From: Bacillota bacterium
Lineage (GTDB): Bacteria > Bacillota > Clostridia > Oscillospirales > Oscillospiraceae
Length of the DNA: 64,000 bases
Assembly (NCBI GenBank): GCA_030535235.1
Contig: JAUNCL010000005.1
Location: 38,371 to 102,370, forward strand
Direction of reading: 5' to 3'
The notes under the pieces were generated by a model that made no database searches, was not told the DNA's origin, and saw only the letters and a list, made by a program, of their open reading frames with translations. A program made the position numbers and the translations under genes. Positions 8,106-15,785 of this stretch are shown here, one piece after another (the first letter of the stretch is position 1; every line of letters begins with the position of its first letter).

Positions 8106-9059
8106 ATGAATGGAATCGTGATCAAGCGCTCCCCCTGGCGGGTCACCTTCGACGGCAGCTTCTGGCATCACCCGCCCCGAGCCCGGTCGGGACAGGTTCT
8201 ACCCCTGGAGAAAATCTTCTCCTGGGCGGGCAAAAAATGGGTTCTCCCTGCCGCCTACCTCTGCGGCCAGGGGGTGGTCCTGGACCTGTGCATGGAGGCG
8301 GTCCGGTCCTTTTTGGACAAATGGGGGCCGAAAGAATACCGGCTCACCAGCCTGGAGCTGACCTTGCTCCAGGCGGAGCACCCCCTGCACATGGACCTGT
8401 CCCCAAGTCTCACCGTCAACGGGAAGGTCCTCAAATACCAGGGCGGCATGGGCGTCGGCTGGTACCCTCACTGGGACCGGAACGACCAGGAGGCCCAGTG
8501 GCTCCTGGAGCACTATGGTCTGGACCCGGACAAGGGCTGGTCCATCCACCGCTATGGTTTCCCCTGGGCCACCAAGCGGCGGCCCCGCCGCCTGTCCTCC
8601 CTGACCCTCACCCTGACCCCGGACCCGATTCCCCTTCCCGGTCCTTTGTTCACCGTGGATGGTCCCGGTCAGGAGATTTCCTTTGTCCAACCTGTTACCG
8701 GGCAGGCTCACACCCTCACCGTAGAGGAGTATGAGCCCCAGGGCGAAGGGGACTGTCAGGAGGACAACGGCATGGTCTACCCCACCCGCTACATCACTCT
8801 GACCTACCGTCTGGACCCCGACCTGCCCCAGGAGGCAATCACCCTCCAGGACCGGGCCGAGGGGGACAGGCCCTACCCCAAGGAATCGGATCCCATGGCT
8901 CCCCAGGCCAGTTGCTCCACGACCCTCTTCACGCTCCCCGAGGGACCCGGTCTCCACGCAACCGTCTCCTCCCTCTATTTTCAGCCCCCGAAGGAAGTCC
9001 AGTGGCAGATGCTGCTCTGGGAAAAGCGCTCTGATGACATTTCTATCCCCCTATTCTGA
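8106..9059 (+). CDS. Conserved hypothetical protein coupled to the helicase
   Basis: The 317-residue protein is not recognised. No signal peptide or membrane segment is visible. It is rich in Pro, Trp and Tyr, with alternating hydrophobic residues suggesting mostly beta structure. A region at about 150-200 includes short LTLTLTPDP strands. Its ribosome site (GGAGG) lies in the last codons of the helicase and its ATG is 5 bp after the helicase stop, so the two are probably translationally coupled and functionally linked. A strong hairpin at 9084 closes the unit. Confidence 0.65.
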   Translation: MNGIVIKRSPWRVTFDGSFWHHPPRARSGQVLPLEKIFSWAGKKWVLPAAYLCGQGVVLDLCMEAVRSFLDKWGPKEYRLTSLELTLLQAEHPLHMDLSPSLTVNGKVLKYQGGMGVGWYPHWDRNDQEAQWLLEHYGLDPDKGWSIHRYGFPWATKRRPRRLSSLTLTLTPDPIPLPGPLFTVDGPGQEISFVQPVTGQAHTLTVEEYEPQGEGDCQEDNGMVYPTRYITLTYRLDPDLPQEAITLQDRAEGDRPYPKESDPMAPQASCSTTLFTLPEGPGLHATVSSLYFQPPKEVQWQMLLWEKRSDDISIPLF

Positions 9060-9083
9060 CAGATACCCCCACAAATTGATGAA

Positions 9084-9111
9084 CACCCCGAGCGGCAAGC
9101 CGCTCGGGGTG
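9084..9111. terminator. Bidirectional terminator
   Basis: CACCCCGAGCGGC and GCCGCTCGGGGTG form a 13-bp stem between two convergent genes, the helicase unit on plus and pyrophosphatase on minus. Confidence 0.75.
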
Positions 9112-9125
9112 CTGTCATTGGGGAT

Positions 9126-9659
9126 TCACTTGCAAAAATTCTCAATATAGTGGTCGATGGATTTTTTGATGATCTCTATGGCGGCGTTGCGGTCGTTCAC
9201 GTCGCCGGCCACGGCCTCTCTGCCCTCCAGATTTTTGTACACCGAGAAGAAATGGGCCATTTCATCAAAAATGTGGGCAGGCAGGTCGTAGATATCTTTA
9301 TAGCCGTTATAGGTGGGGTCGGCAAAGGGGATGGCGATGATCTTTTCGTCGTTCTTCCCGCCGTCCAGCATACTGATGTAGCCGATGGGGTAGCACCGGA
9401 CCAGGGTCAGGGGATCCATGGCCTCGGAGCACAGCACCAGCACGTCCAGGGGGTCTCCGTCGTCGCCGTAGGTCCGGGGGATAAACCCGTAGTTGGCGGG
9501 GTAGTGGGTGGAGGTAAACAGAACCCGGTCCAGGATGATGAGTCCGGTTTCCTTGTCCAGCTCGTACTTCTTCTTGCTGCCCTTGGGGATCTCCACCACG
9601 GCGATGAAGTCCTCGGGAGTAATGCGCTTGGGGTTGATATCATGCCAGATGTTGCTCAC
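9126..9659 (-). CDS. ppa: Inorganic pyrophosphatase (family I)
   Basis: The 177-residue soluble pyrophosphatase hydrolyses PPi to two phosphates, pulling biosynthetic reactions forward. Family I motifs are clear: EIPKGSKKKYELDK, YPANYGFIPRTYGDDGDPLD with the catalytic aspartates, and KPFAD-like IAIPFADP. I place the start at a GTG at 9659 because AAGGAGG lies 9 bp upstream and the protein there begins in line with the family. The reading frame is open further upstream only by running into the neighbouring gene. A membrane pyrophosphatase starts at 63313 in the same window. Confidence 0.9.
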   Translation of the reverse strand: MSNIWHDINPKRITPEDFIAVVEIPKGSKKKYELDKETGLIILDRVLFTSTHYPANYGFIPRTYGDDGDPLDVLVLCSEAMDPLTLVRCYPIGYISMLDGGKNDEKIIAIPFADPTYNGYKDIYDLPAHIFDEMAHFFSVYKNLEGREAVAGDVNDRNAAIEIIKKSIDHYIENFCK

Positions 9660-9691
9660 AGCGACGGCCTCCTTACTTATTATATTTTCGG

Positions 9692-10303
9692 TCAGATGCT
9701 CTCCAGATACTCCAGCACCGGGAAGGGGCGGACCTGCTCGTCCTTCCGCAGGTAGAGAGGGTGATGGGGATGGCCCTTCTTGGTCCGTTTTCCGGCGCAC
9801 AGCCACCGGGCGTTGTAGGTCTGGCCGATGGCGGCCATGTCCCGGACGCAGTCCTTCAAATAGGGACGCTTCTCGATGATGGTTCCCCAGGCAGCCCAGA
9901 CGGCGGGCCGAAAGCCCTCTCCCACCTGCTCCAGCACATAGCGGAAGGCCGCCAAGTTCTCCCGGTGAAGGGTCTGGTTGCAGACCACATCCATATCCTC
10001 GGGGCGGGTAGCCCGCTGGGCGTAGACATTGAACATCAGGAAGCTGTCGAACCCGTTGCCCAAGGCGATGCGTTCCACGGATTTCAGGGTGTTGTCCAGG
10101 TCCCCCGGGGCGGCGGTGGAGGGGTTGATCCCGATGCAGATCAGGGGGTTGACCCCCCGGGTGCCCAGCAGATACCGGTACTCCGCGTAGTGGTCGGGGA
10201 TGTAGAGCCAGCGGTCCCGGTCGTAGTCATTCCGGGTGGGGACCAGAGCCTGCTCAAAGGTGAGGACCTCCAGCTGCTGGGTCTGACAGAGGGGGATGTG
10301 CAT
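9692..10303 (-). CDS. DUF1643-like protein
   Basis: The 203-residue protein has the block LICIGINPSTA followed by DNTLKSVERIA and, later, VWAAWG, as in the DUF1643 family. Biochemical function is unknown; the family is scattered among bacteria and phages. The C terminus (about 165-200) is basic, with HPHHPLYLRKDE. It precedes ppa on the same strand by 32 bp and may share its transcript. Confidence in the family is moderate because it rests on remembered motifs. Confidence 0.7.
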   Translation of the reverse strand: MHIPLCQTQQLEVLTFEQALVPTRNDYDRDRWLYIPDHYAEYRYLLGTRGVNPLICIGINPSTAAPGDLDNTLKSVERIALGNGFDSFLMFNVYAQRATRPEDMDVVCNQTLHRENLAAFRYVLEQVGEGFRPAVWAAWGTIIEKRPYLKDCVRDMAAIGQTYNARWLCAGKRTKKGHPHHPLYLRKDEQVRPFPVLEYLESI

Positions 10304-10514
10304 AGGGATACCTCCACGATTATTTTATGGAATAAGGGTACCACAAAACCTGCCATCTGTCGAGAGGGTCAGGAAGGGGGCAGGCAACAAAAAAACAGCG
10401 TGGATTTTTCCATAGAACGAATAAGAGCCTATCATTTCGTATTCATGTCGCTTAGAAATAACATCTGCAAGAATTTCTCTATTTGCGATAGGGCAGAAAA
10501 CCCGCTGCTCACCG

Positions 10515-11336
10515 GTGCAGCTCCAGCGGTACTACAACGCCCTCCACGCCGGGGACAAGGACCACAAGCCCCTTTCTCCGAAGTCCATCCAGAATGTCCA
10601 CGGCATCCTCCACAAAGCCCTGGAGCAAGCTGTGGTGGCCGGTGTACTGGTGAATAATCCGGCTGACCACATCCGCCTCCCCAAAATAAAAAAGCCCGAA
10701 TTGCAGCCCATCATGGACGAAAACGTATCAAAGTTTCTGACAGCAATTAAGGGCAACGAGTTTGAACGGTTCTTTATCGTGGCTCTGTTCTCCGGTCTCC
10801 GGCAGTCCGAGCTGATCGGTTTACAGTGGGATGACGTTGACTTTGAAAACAGGGCTCTTACCGTCCGCCGCCAGATTCAAAAGGACCACGATGGCCCCGG
10901 CTACCACTTCCTTGAAGAGACCAAGAACGGCAAGCAAAGAACCGCAGCTATTGCCCCCAGCATCGTGAGGGTCCTGAAAAGCCAGAGGGCCCAGCAGGCG
11001 GAATGGAGACTTGCAGCCGGTCCCCTTTGGGCCAACGACCGCAACCTTGTATTCACTGACCCGCTGGGGAACCACTTGAAGCACCGCACAATCAACAATC
11101 ACTTCAAGAAAATTGTTGCGTCCATCGGTCTCCCTGACACCCGTTTCCACGATCTCAGGCACAGTTACGCCGTCAACGCCCTCCAGGCAGGCGACAGCGT
11201 GAAGGACGTGCAAGAGCAGCTCGGACACTACTCCAGCGCATTTACTATGGACACTTACGCCGCCGTATCGGAAACCATGCGCAAAGCATCCCAGGCCAGA
11301 ATGGAGGCCCTGATAAAGAGTGTTTCCGATCTGTAA
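10515..11336 (+). pseudogene. Truncated tyrosine recombinase (integrase), N terminus missing
   Basis: The remaining 273 residues hold the end of the core-binding domain and a complete catalytic domain. All catalytic residues are present: Arg96 in GLRQSE, His212 and Arg215 in HDLRHS, His238 in LGHYS and Tyr248 in DTYAA. Intact integrases of this type have roughly 100 more N-terminal residues. The first possible start is a GTG with no ribosome site, and the frame upstream (from 10425) does not read like an integrase. The gene points toward the tmRNA 3' end 118 bp away, a classic integration site. It is probably the remnant of an excised or decayed element. Confidence 0.75.
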
Positions 11337-11414
11337 GGGGTAAAACGTGGGGTAAATCATCGAATCGAGAACCAAACATTCAACTTTTTGTGCCAAACTC
11401 TTAAATAATTGCAG

Positions 11415-11452
11415 AAAAATGCCCGGAAATTTAACATTTCCAGGCATTTTTC
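11415..11452 (-). terminator. Terminator of the tmRNA gene
   Basis: On the minus strand GCC-TGGAAAT pairs with ATTTCC-GGGC and is followed by ATTTTTC, directly after the CCA end of the tmRNA. It also lies 79 bp after the integrase stop on the plus strand and may serve both. Confidence 0.8.
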
Positions 11453-11453
11453 T

Positions 11454-11802
11454 TGGTGGAGGCGGGGGGAGTTGAACCCCCGTCCGAAAACACTTCCTCA
11501 GGAACTTCTCCGGGCGCAGACGGTTCTTTGCATTCCCTTACCATGACGCAAGCCGTCATGCTGCATGGCTCGGTAGCTTCATTGGTCATGCCGGGGGCAA
11601 AGCTTACCCCGGTCACGTGCACCACTCAGGTCACGCCCAAGCCCGGCTCGTGGTCCTTCCGGGGTGGACGGCCGCTATTTAAGCAGCGGCGAGAACAGTC
11701 TTATTGTTGTTCTTTAATTTATAAGTTGCCCGTTTTCAGGATGTCAGGCGCATCCGCCCGCTATTCCTGCCCCCATGTCCCCGTCGAAACCAGTACGCCC
11801 CC
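11454..11802 (-). ncRNA. ssrA: Transfer-messenger RNA (tmRNA)
   Basis: The 349-nt RNA rescues stalled ribosomes and tags the unfinished protein. The 5' end GGGGGCG pairs with CGCCTCC before the encoded A-CCA at the 3' end. CTGGTTTCGACGGGG is the conserved tRNA-like 5' half, and the T-arm sequence GGTTCAACTCC is present. The tag frame ends KNNNKTVLAAA-stop, with the stop at 11681-11679. The first tag codon is uncertain; an in-frame GCA is at 11729. No strong promoter is evident in the 81 bp after the cyclophilin gene, so it may be read from the smpB side. Confidence 0.95.
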
Positions 11803-11883
11803 AGATATCGGCGAAGCTGTTCGCTGCGGCGCACGGCCCGGAGGGCCGCACGCCTACAGACAGAGAACAGGATTCAATGAAAA

Positions 11884-12405
11884 TTACATCTTCTCAGGTT
11901 CGGGATATTCCACGCCGAAGGTCTCCACCGTGACCTTCTTCATCCGCTGGTCCTCCTTGGGCTTATCCATGCGGTCGGTCTTTACGGCGGCGATGGCATC
12001 CACCACATCCAGGCCCTCGGTGACCTTACCAAAGGCGGCATACTGGCCGTCCAGGAAGGGGCCGTCGGCGTGCATGATGAAGAACTGGCTGCCGGCGGAG
12101 TTGGGCATCTGGGCCCGGGCCATGGACAGAACGCCGCGGCTGTGGCTCAGGTCGTTCTTCACGCCGTTGCCTGCGAACTCACCCTTGATGCTGTAGCCGG
12201 GGCCGCCGATGCCGATGCCCTGGGGATCGCCGCCCTGGATCATGAAGCCGGAGATCACCCGGTGGAAGATCAGGCCGTCATAAAAGCCCTTGCCGGCCAG
12301 GCTGATAAAGTTATTTACGGTGATGGGGGCCACCTCGGGATACAGCTCGGCAACGATCTTGCCGCCGTTTTCCATCTCGATGGTTACGATAGGATTCTGT
12401 GCCAT
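11884..12405 (-). CDS. Peptidyl-prolyl cis-trans isomerase, cyclophilin type
   Basis: The 173-residue cyclophilin should speed cis-trans isomerisation at prolines in the cytosol; there is no signal peptide. Family motifs are clear: FHRVISGFMIQGGDPQG (active-site Arg and the FMxQGGD block), NSAGSQFFI and FGKVTEGLDVVD. The length is that of a single domain. It lies between smpB and ssrA on the same strand, 54 bp after smpB and 81 bp before the tmRNA, so the three may share a transcript. Confidence 0.92.
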   Translation of the reverse strand: MAQNPIVTIEMENGGKIVAELYPEVAPITVNNFISLAGKGFYDGLIFHRVISGFMIQGGDPQGIGIGGPGYSIKGEFAGNGVKNDLSHSRGVLSMARAQMPNSAGSQFFIMHADGPFLDGQYAAFGKVTEGLDVVDAIAAVKTDRMDKPKEDQRMKKVTVETFGVEYPEPEKM

Positions 12406-12459
12406 GGTTGTTTTCTCCTTTATAATTATGTAAGGTTATGTTTCATTTTAAACAGGAAA

Positions 12460-12918
12460 TTACCGCTGCTTGAGGGCGCGGTCCATTTCCCGCTTGGCGT
12501 CCCGCTTGGCAGCGGCCTCTCGCTTGTCGTAGAGCTTTTTGCCCTTGCACAGGCCGACCTCCACCTTCACCCGGGGGCCTTTGAAGTAGAGACTCAGGGG
12601 CACCAGGGTGTAGCCGTCCTGCTTGATCTTGGCAAAGAGTTTTAAAATCTCCCGCTTGTGCATCAGCAGACGCCGGGGCCGGCGGGGCTCCCGGTTGAAG
12701 ATGTTGCCCTTCTCGTAGGGGCTGATGTGCATGCCGTTGAGGGTCATCTGCCCGTCCTTAATGGTGCAGAAAGAGTCCTTCAGGTTCACGCCCCCCATGC
12801 GGATGGACTTGACCTCGGTGCCGGCCAGCTCGATGCCCGCCTCGTATTTCTCCTCCACGAAGTAGTCGTGAAAGGCCTTGCTGTTTTTCGCGATGACCTT
12901 ACGGGTCTCTCCCGCCAT
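12460..12918 (-). CDS. smpB: SsrA-binding protein SmpB
   Basis: The 152-residue protein binds tmRNA and carries it to stalled ribosomes. It has the family opening with NSKAFHDYFVEEKYEAGIEL, the GTEVKSIR block, the SPYEKGN motif and the basic C-terminal tail (KREAAAKRDAKREMDRALK) that occupies the empty mRNA channel. I chose the ATG at 12918, 8 bp after a GGGGAGG, over a GTG three codons upstream that sits on the ribosome site. Its RNA partner ssrA lies about 650 bp downstream on the same strand. Confidence 0.95.
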   Translation of the reverse strand: MAGETRKVIAKNSKAFHDYFVEEKYEAGIELAGTEVKSIRMGGVNLKDSFCTIKDGQMTLNGMHISPYEKGNIFNREPRRPRRLLMHKREILKLFAKIKQDGYTLVPLSLYFKGPRVKVEVGLCKGKKLYDKREAAAKRDAKREMDRALKQR

Positions 12919-13040
12919 GGCGGACACCTCCCCTCTCTGCCCATTCAGCGTGCCTATTATTATCCTTCATTATACCCCGTCTGTCAAGAGTCCAGACCGG
13001 TTTTCCCCCCACTGTTCAAACAATGTTTACAGAAAAGAAA

Positions 13041-13069
13041 TTGACATCCCTCCCTGAGTGTGTTACAAT
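13041..13069 (+). promoter_or_regulatory. Consensus promoter of the 96-residue protein gene
   Basis: TTGACA (13041-13046) and TACAAT (13064-13069) are 17 bp apart. The predicted start near 13076 leaves a leader of roughly 95 nt before the ATG at 13173. Confidence 0.8.
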
Positions 13070-13115
13070 TTGGTTACATTTGTATGCAGGGCACTTATAC
13101 CCTGCCGACCATATT

Positions 13116-13140
13116 ACGCCCGGTTCCGGGCGTTCGTTTT
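13116..13140 (+). promoter_or_regulatory. Terminator-like hairpin in a 5' leader
   Basis: ACGCCCGG-TT-CCGGGCGT followed by TTCGTTTT lies between the promoter and the start codon of the following gene. A second small stem, GCAGGG with CCCTGC, precedes it at about 13086-13104. This could be an attenuator. Confidence 0.5.
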
Positions 13141-13172
13141 GATCGCAATTCTGAACAATGGAGGTTTACAAT

Positions 13173-13463
13173 ATGGCAAACGAAAAGACCCCTCTGATGT
13201 ATAAAGGCCGTCCTCTGCGCCGCAAGGACAACATCATCTACTATGGCGATATGTCCGACTCCCACATCATCATGCTCCAGATCCTGGAGACCAAGCCCGT
13301 GGGCGACATGAACGTGGCCAGCAAGGTCAGCGTTCAGCTGCAGCTCACCGCCGCCGACCTGAAGAGCCGGGACCGGGTGGTCAAGCGCAGCGAGAAAGAC
13401 AGCCTGTACTCCGCCATCGACATCGCCACCATCTGGCTGGAGCGCGCCCTGGCCGCCCGCTGA
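13173..13463 (+). CDS. Small conserved protein, unknown function
   Basis: The 96-residue soluble protein has alternating charged and hydrophobic segments and ends in a helix (SLYSAIDIATIWLERALAAR). I do not recognise a family. The start is the ATG at 13173, set 8 bp after GGAGG; an ATG five codons upstream overlaps that ribosome site. It has a strong promoter and a structured leader. The NlpC/P60 gene begins 17 bp after its stop, so the two are probably one transcript. Confidence 0.75.
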   Translation: MANEKTPLMYKGRPLRRKDNIIYYGDMSDSHIIMLQILETKPVGDMNVASKVSVQLQLTAADLKSRDRVVKRSEKDSLYSAIDIATIWLERALAAR

Positions 13464-13480
13464 GCCCTGAGGTACGGTTT

Positions 13481-14389
13481 ATGAAACACACACGATTCAC
13501 GGCGAGAGCTCTGGCCTCCGCCCTTCTGGTCACCTCTCTCCTGTCCGTCACCGCTTGGGCGGCTCCGTCGGACGCCAGCCCCACCGCCGTTCGGGTGAAT
13601 AAGGGCTCCGCCACCCTCTCCTCTGTGGAGGCCGCCAACGGCACCCAGAGCCCCGTGGCGGTGACCCCCGACCACGCTGAGGGCAGCTTTACGGTCGTCT
13701 ACCAGGACGAGAACGGCGGCGAAACCACCGCCACCGTCACCGCCATGGACCCGGAGACCCCCATCTACGGCTTTGTCTCCGCCCAGGGCAGCGGCCTGCG
13801 GGTCCGTCAGGGCCCCGGCACCAGCTACGCCATCCTGGCCACCGTCACCGACGGCAGCGTCTTCCCCATCACCGGTAAGACCAACGGCTGGTATCAGATT
13901 ACCTACAATGGCCGCACCGGCTATGTCTCCGCCGACTATCTCCTGCAGCAAAACGGCGAGAACTGCGACGACAGCAGCAATGTGATTCACCCCATCCAGC
14001 CCCCCGCAAACTTCGACGGCAACCTGGCCCAGCGCATCGTGGACTACGCCCTGCAGTTCGAGGGCTACCCTTATGTGTGGGCCACCGCCGGTCCCGACAC
14101 CTTTGACTGCTCCGGCTTTACGTCCTATGTCTACAAGCAGTTCGGCTACACCCTGAACCGCTCCTCCAAGGACCAGATCAATAACGGCGTGCCCGTGGCC
14201 AAGTCCGACCTGCAGCCTGCCGACCTGGTTCTCTTCTCCCGGAACGGCAGCTATGTGACCCATGTGGGTCTGTACATCGGCGACGGAAAGTTCATCCACG
14301 CCTCCACCTCCACCACCGGCGTCATCATCAGCGACCTGAGCATGACTTACTACGTCAACTGCTACTTCGCCGCCCGGCGGATCATCTGA
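13481..14389 (+). CDS. Secreted NlpC/P60 peptidase with SH3b domain
   Basis: The 302-residue protein should cut peptide cross-links of the cell wall outside the membrane. A signal peptide (basic start, hydrophobic core, cut near AWA-AP at 27) is followed by a linker, an SH3b wall-binding domain at about 100-155 (GLRVRQGPGTSYAIL, GWYQITYNGRTGYVS) and an NlpC/P60 domain at about 180-302. The catalytic cysteine is in FDCSGF, and histidines in THVGLYIG and FIHAS complete the site. A strong terminator follows. Confidence 0.92.
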   Translation: MKHTRFTARALASALLVTSLLSVTAWAAPSDASPTAVRVNKGSATLSSVEAANGTQSPVAVTPDHAEGSFTVVYQDENGGETTATVTAMDPETPIYGFVSAQGSGLRVRQGPGTSYAILATVTDGSVFPITGKTNGWYQITYNGRTGYVSADYLLQQNGENCDDSSNVIHPIQPPANFDGNLAQRIVDYALQFEGYPYVWATAGPDTFDCSGFTSYVYKQFGYTLNRSSKDQINNGVPVAKSDLQPADLVLFSRNGSYVTHVGLYIGDGKFIHASTSTTGVIISDLSMTYYVNCYFAARRII

Positions 14390-14403
14390 GAAAAAAATCA
14401 AGA

Positions 14404-14442
14404 CGCGCGGCCAGCCCCAGGCGGGGTTGGCCGCGCGTTTTT
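14404..14442 (+). terminator. Terminator after the NlpC/P60 gene
   Basis: CGCGCGGCCAGCCCC and CGGGGTTGGCCGCGCG form a long GC-rich stem followed by five Ts, 15 bp after the stop codon. Confidence 0.9.
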
Positions 14443-14459
14443 GCACGTGGGTTGTTGTC

Positions 14460-14942
14460 TCACAAAGCCTTTCTCCGATAGGTCACATAGGTGAAGGTCA
14501 GATTCTCGTGGGTATACGGCCCCTCCTCCTCCACCGCCTGCCAGGCGGGGTCCCGGTCCAGGTCAGGGAAATACCGGTCGGCCTCGAAGGCCTTTTGGAT
14601 TTTGGTCACATAGGCGGTGTCGCACCGATCCAGAGCCGCCCGGTAGACCGACTCACCGCCGATGACAAAGGTGTCCGCCGGGGCGGCCTCCAGGGCATCC
14701 TCCAGGGTGTGAAAGACCTCCCCGCCCTGGGGCTGAAAATCCTCCCGGGTGGACAGGATCAGGTTTCGCCGGTTCTTCAGGGGACGGCCCCCGGGAAAGG
14801 TGGCCAGGGTCTTCCGGCCCAGAAGTACCGGGTGTCCGGTGGTGAGTCTCTGGAACCGCTTCAGATCGGCGGGGATGTAGCAGAGCTGGTCCCCGTCCCG
14901 GCCAATGGCCCAGTTTTCATCCACAGCAACGATGACGTTCAT
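14460..14942 (-). CDS. folA: Dihydrofolate reductase
   Basis: The 160-residue enzyme reduces dihydrofolate to tetrahydrofolate with NADPH. Motifs include IVAVDENWAIGRDG, PADLKRFQ, the GRKTLATFPGG block, and VIGGESVYRAAL with the nucleotide-binding GG. It lies 12 bp after thyA on the same strand, the usual pairing, because thymidylate synthase makes dihydrofolate that this enzyme recycles. The length is normal for the family. Confidence 0.95.
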   Translation of the reverse strand: MNVIVAVDENWAIGRDGDQLCYIPADLKRFQRLTTGHPVLLGRKTLATFPGGRPLKNRRNLILSTREDFQPQGGEVFHTLEDALEAAPADTFVIGGESVYRAALDRCDTAYVTKIQKAFEADRYFPDLDRDPAWQAVEEEGPYTHENLTFTYVTYRRKAL

Positions 14943-14954
14943 AGGGCATCCTCC

Positions 14955-15785
14955 TCAAATGGCCACGGGGATCTTGGCGTCCAGCTCGTGGCACTGGTAG
15001 CCCTCCAGCTTGAGGCTGTCGGGGGTGAAGTCGTAAAAATCGGTGACGCCCGGGTCCAGGGCCAGCCTGGGGGCCTCGAAGGGCTTGCGGCTGATGATCT
15101 CCTCCACGATGGGCACGTGGCGGTCGTAGATGTGGGCGTCGGCAATGACGTGGACCAGCTCCCCCGCCTCCAGGCCGGAGACCTGGGCCAGCATGTGGAC
15201 CAGGGCGGCGTACTGCATCACGTTCCAGCCGTTGGCGGTGAGCATGTCCTGGGACCGCTGGTTGAGAATGGCGTTCAGGGTCCTGCCGCTGACATTAAAC
15301 GTCATGGAGTAGGCGCAGGGGTACAGGGCCATCTCGCTGAGGTCGTGGTGGTTATACAGGTTGGTCAGAATCCGCCGGGAGGCCGGGTTGTGCTTCAGGT
15401 CGTAGAGGACCCGGTCCACCTGGTCCATCTCCCCCTCGGGGTAGCGGTGCTTGACCCCCAGCTGGTAGCCGTAGGCCTTGCCGATGGAGCCGGTCTCGTC
15501 GGCCCAGGCATCCCAGATGTTGGCGCGCAGGTCGTGGATGTTGTTGGACTTCTTCTGCCAGATCCACAGCAGCTCGTCCACGGCGCTTTTCAGGTACATC
15601 CGGCGAATGGTCTGGATGGGGAACTCCGCCCGCAGGTCGTAGCGGTTGACGATCCCGAAGGCCTTCACCGTGTGGGCGGGGGCCCCGTCCTCCCACCGGG
15701 GGCGGACGTTCTGATCGGTGTCCCACACCCCGTTGGCCAAAATCTCCTTACAATTCTGAATAAACAGTTCGTCTGCTCTGCTCAT
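14955..15785 (-). CDS. thyA: Thymidylate synthase
   Basis: The 276-residue enzyme methylates dUMP to dTMP using methylene-tetrahydrofolate. The catalytic cysteine is in LYPCAYSMTFNV, followed by NQRSQDM and the NVMQYAALVHMLAQ helix; HVIADAHIYDRH is the conserved late block. The sequence before the cysteine is YPC, not the usual PPC. I place the start at the ATG at 15785 because GGAGGAG precedes it and the ATG overlaps the stop of mtaB (ATGA). The frame is open upstream only inside mtaB. Confidence 0.93.
   Translation of the reverse strand: MSRADELFIQNCKEILANGVWDTDQNVRPRWEDGAPAHTVKAFGIVNRYDLRAEFPIQTIRRMYLKSAVDELLWIWQKKSNNIHDLRANIWDAWADETGSIGKAYGYQLGVKHRYPEGEMDQVDRVLYDLKHNPASRRILTNLYNHHDLSEMALYPCAYSMTFNVSGRTLNAILNQRSQDMLTANGWNVMQYAALVHMLAQVSGLEAGELVHVIADAHIYDRHVPIVEEIISRKPFEAPRLALDPGVTDFYDFTPDSLKLEGYQCHELDAKIPVAI

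Noticed and set aside
10304-10514. Left attachment repeat of the decayed element
   Set aside because: I found no convincing copy of the last bases of ssrA in this gap; the element boundary cannot be placed.
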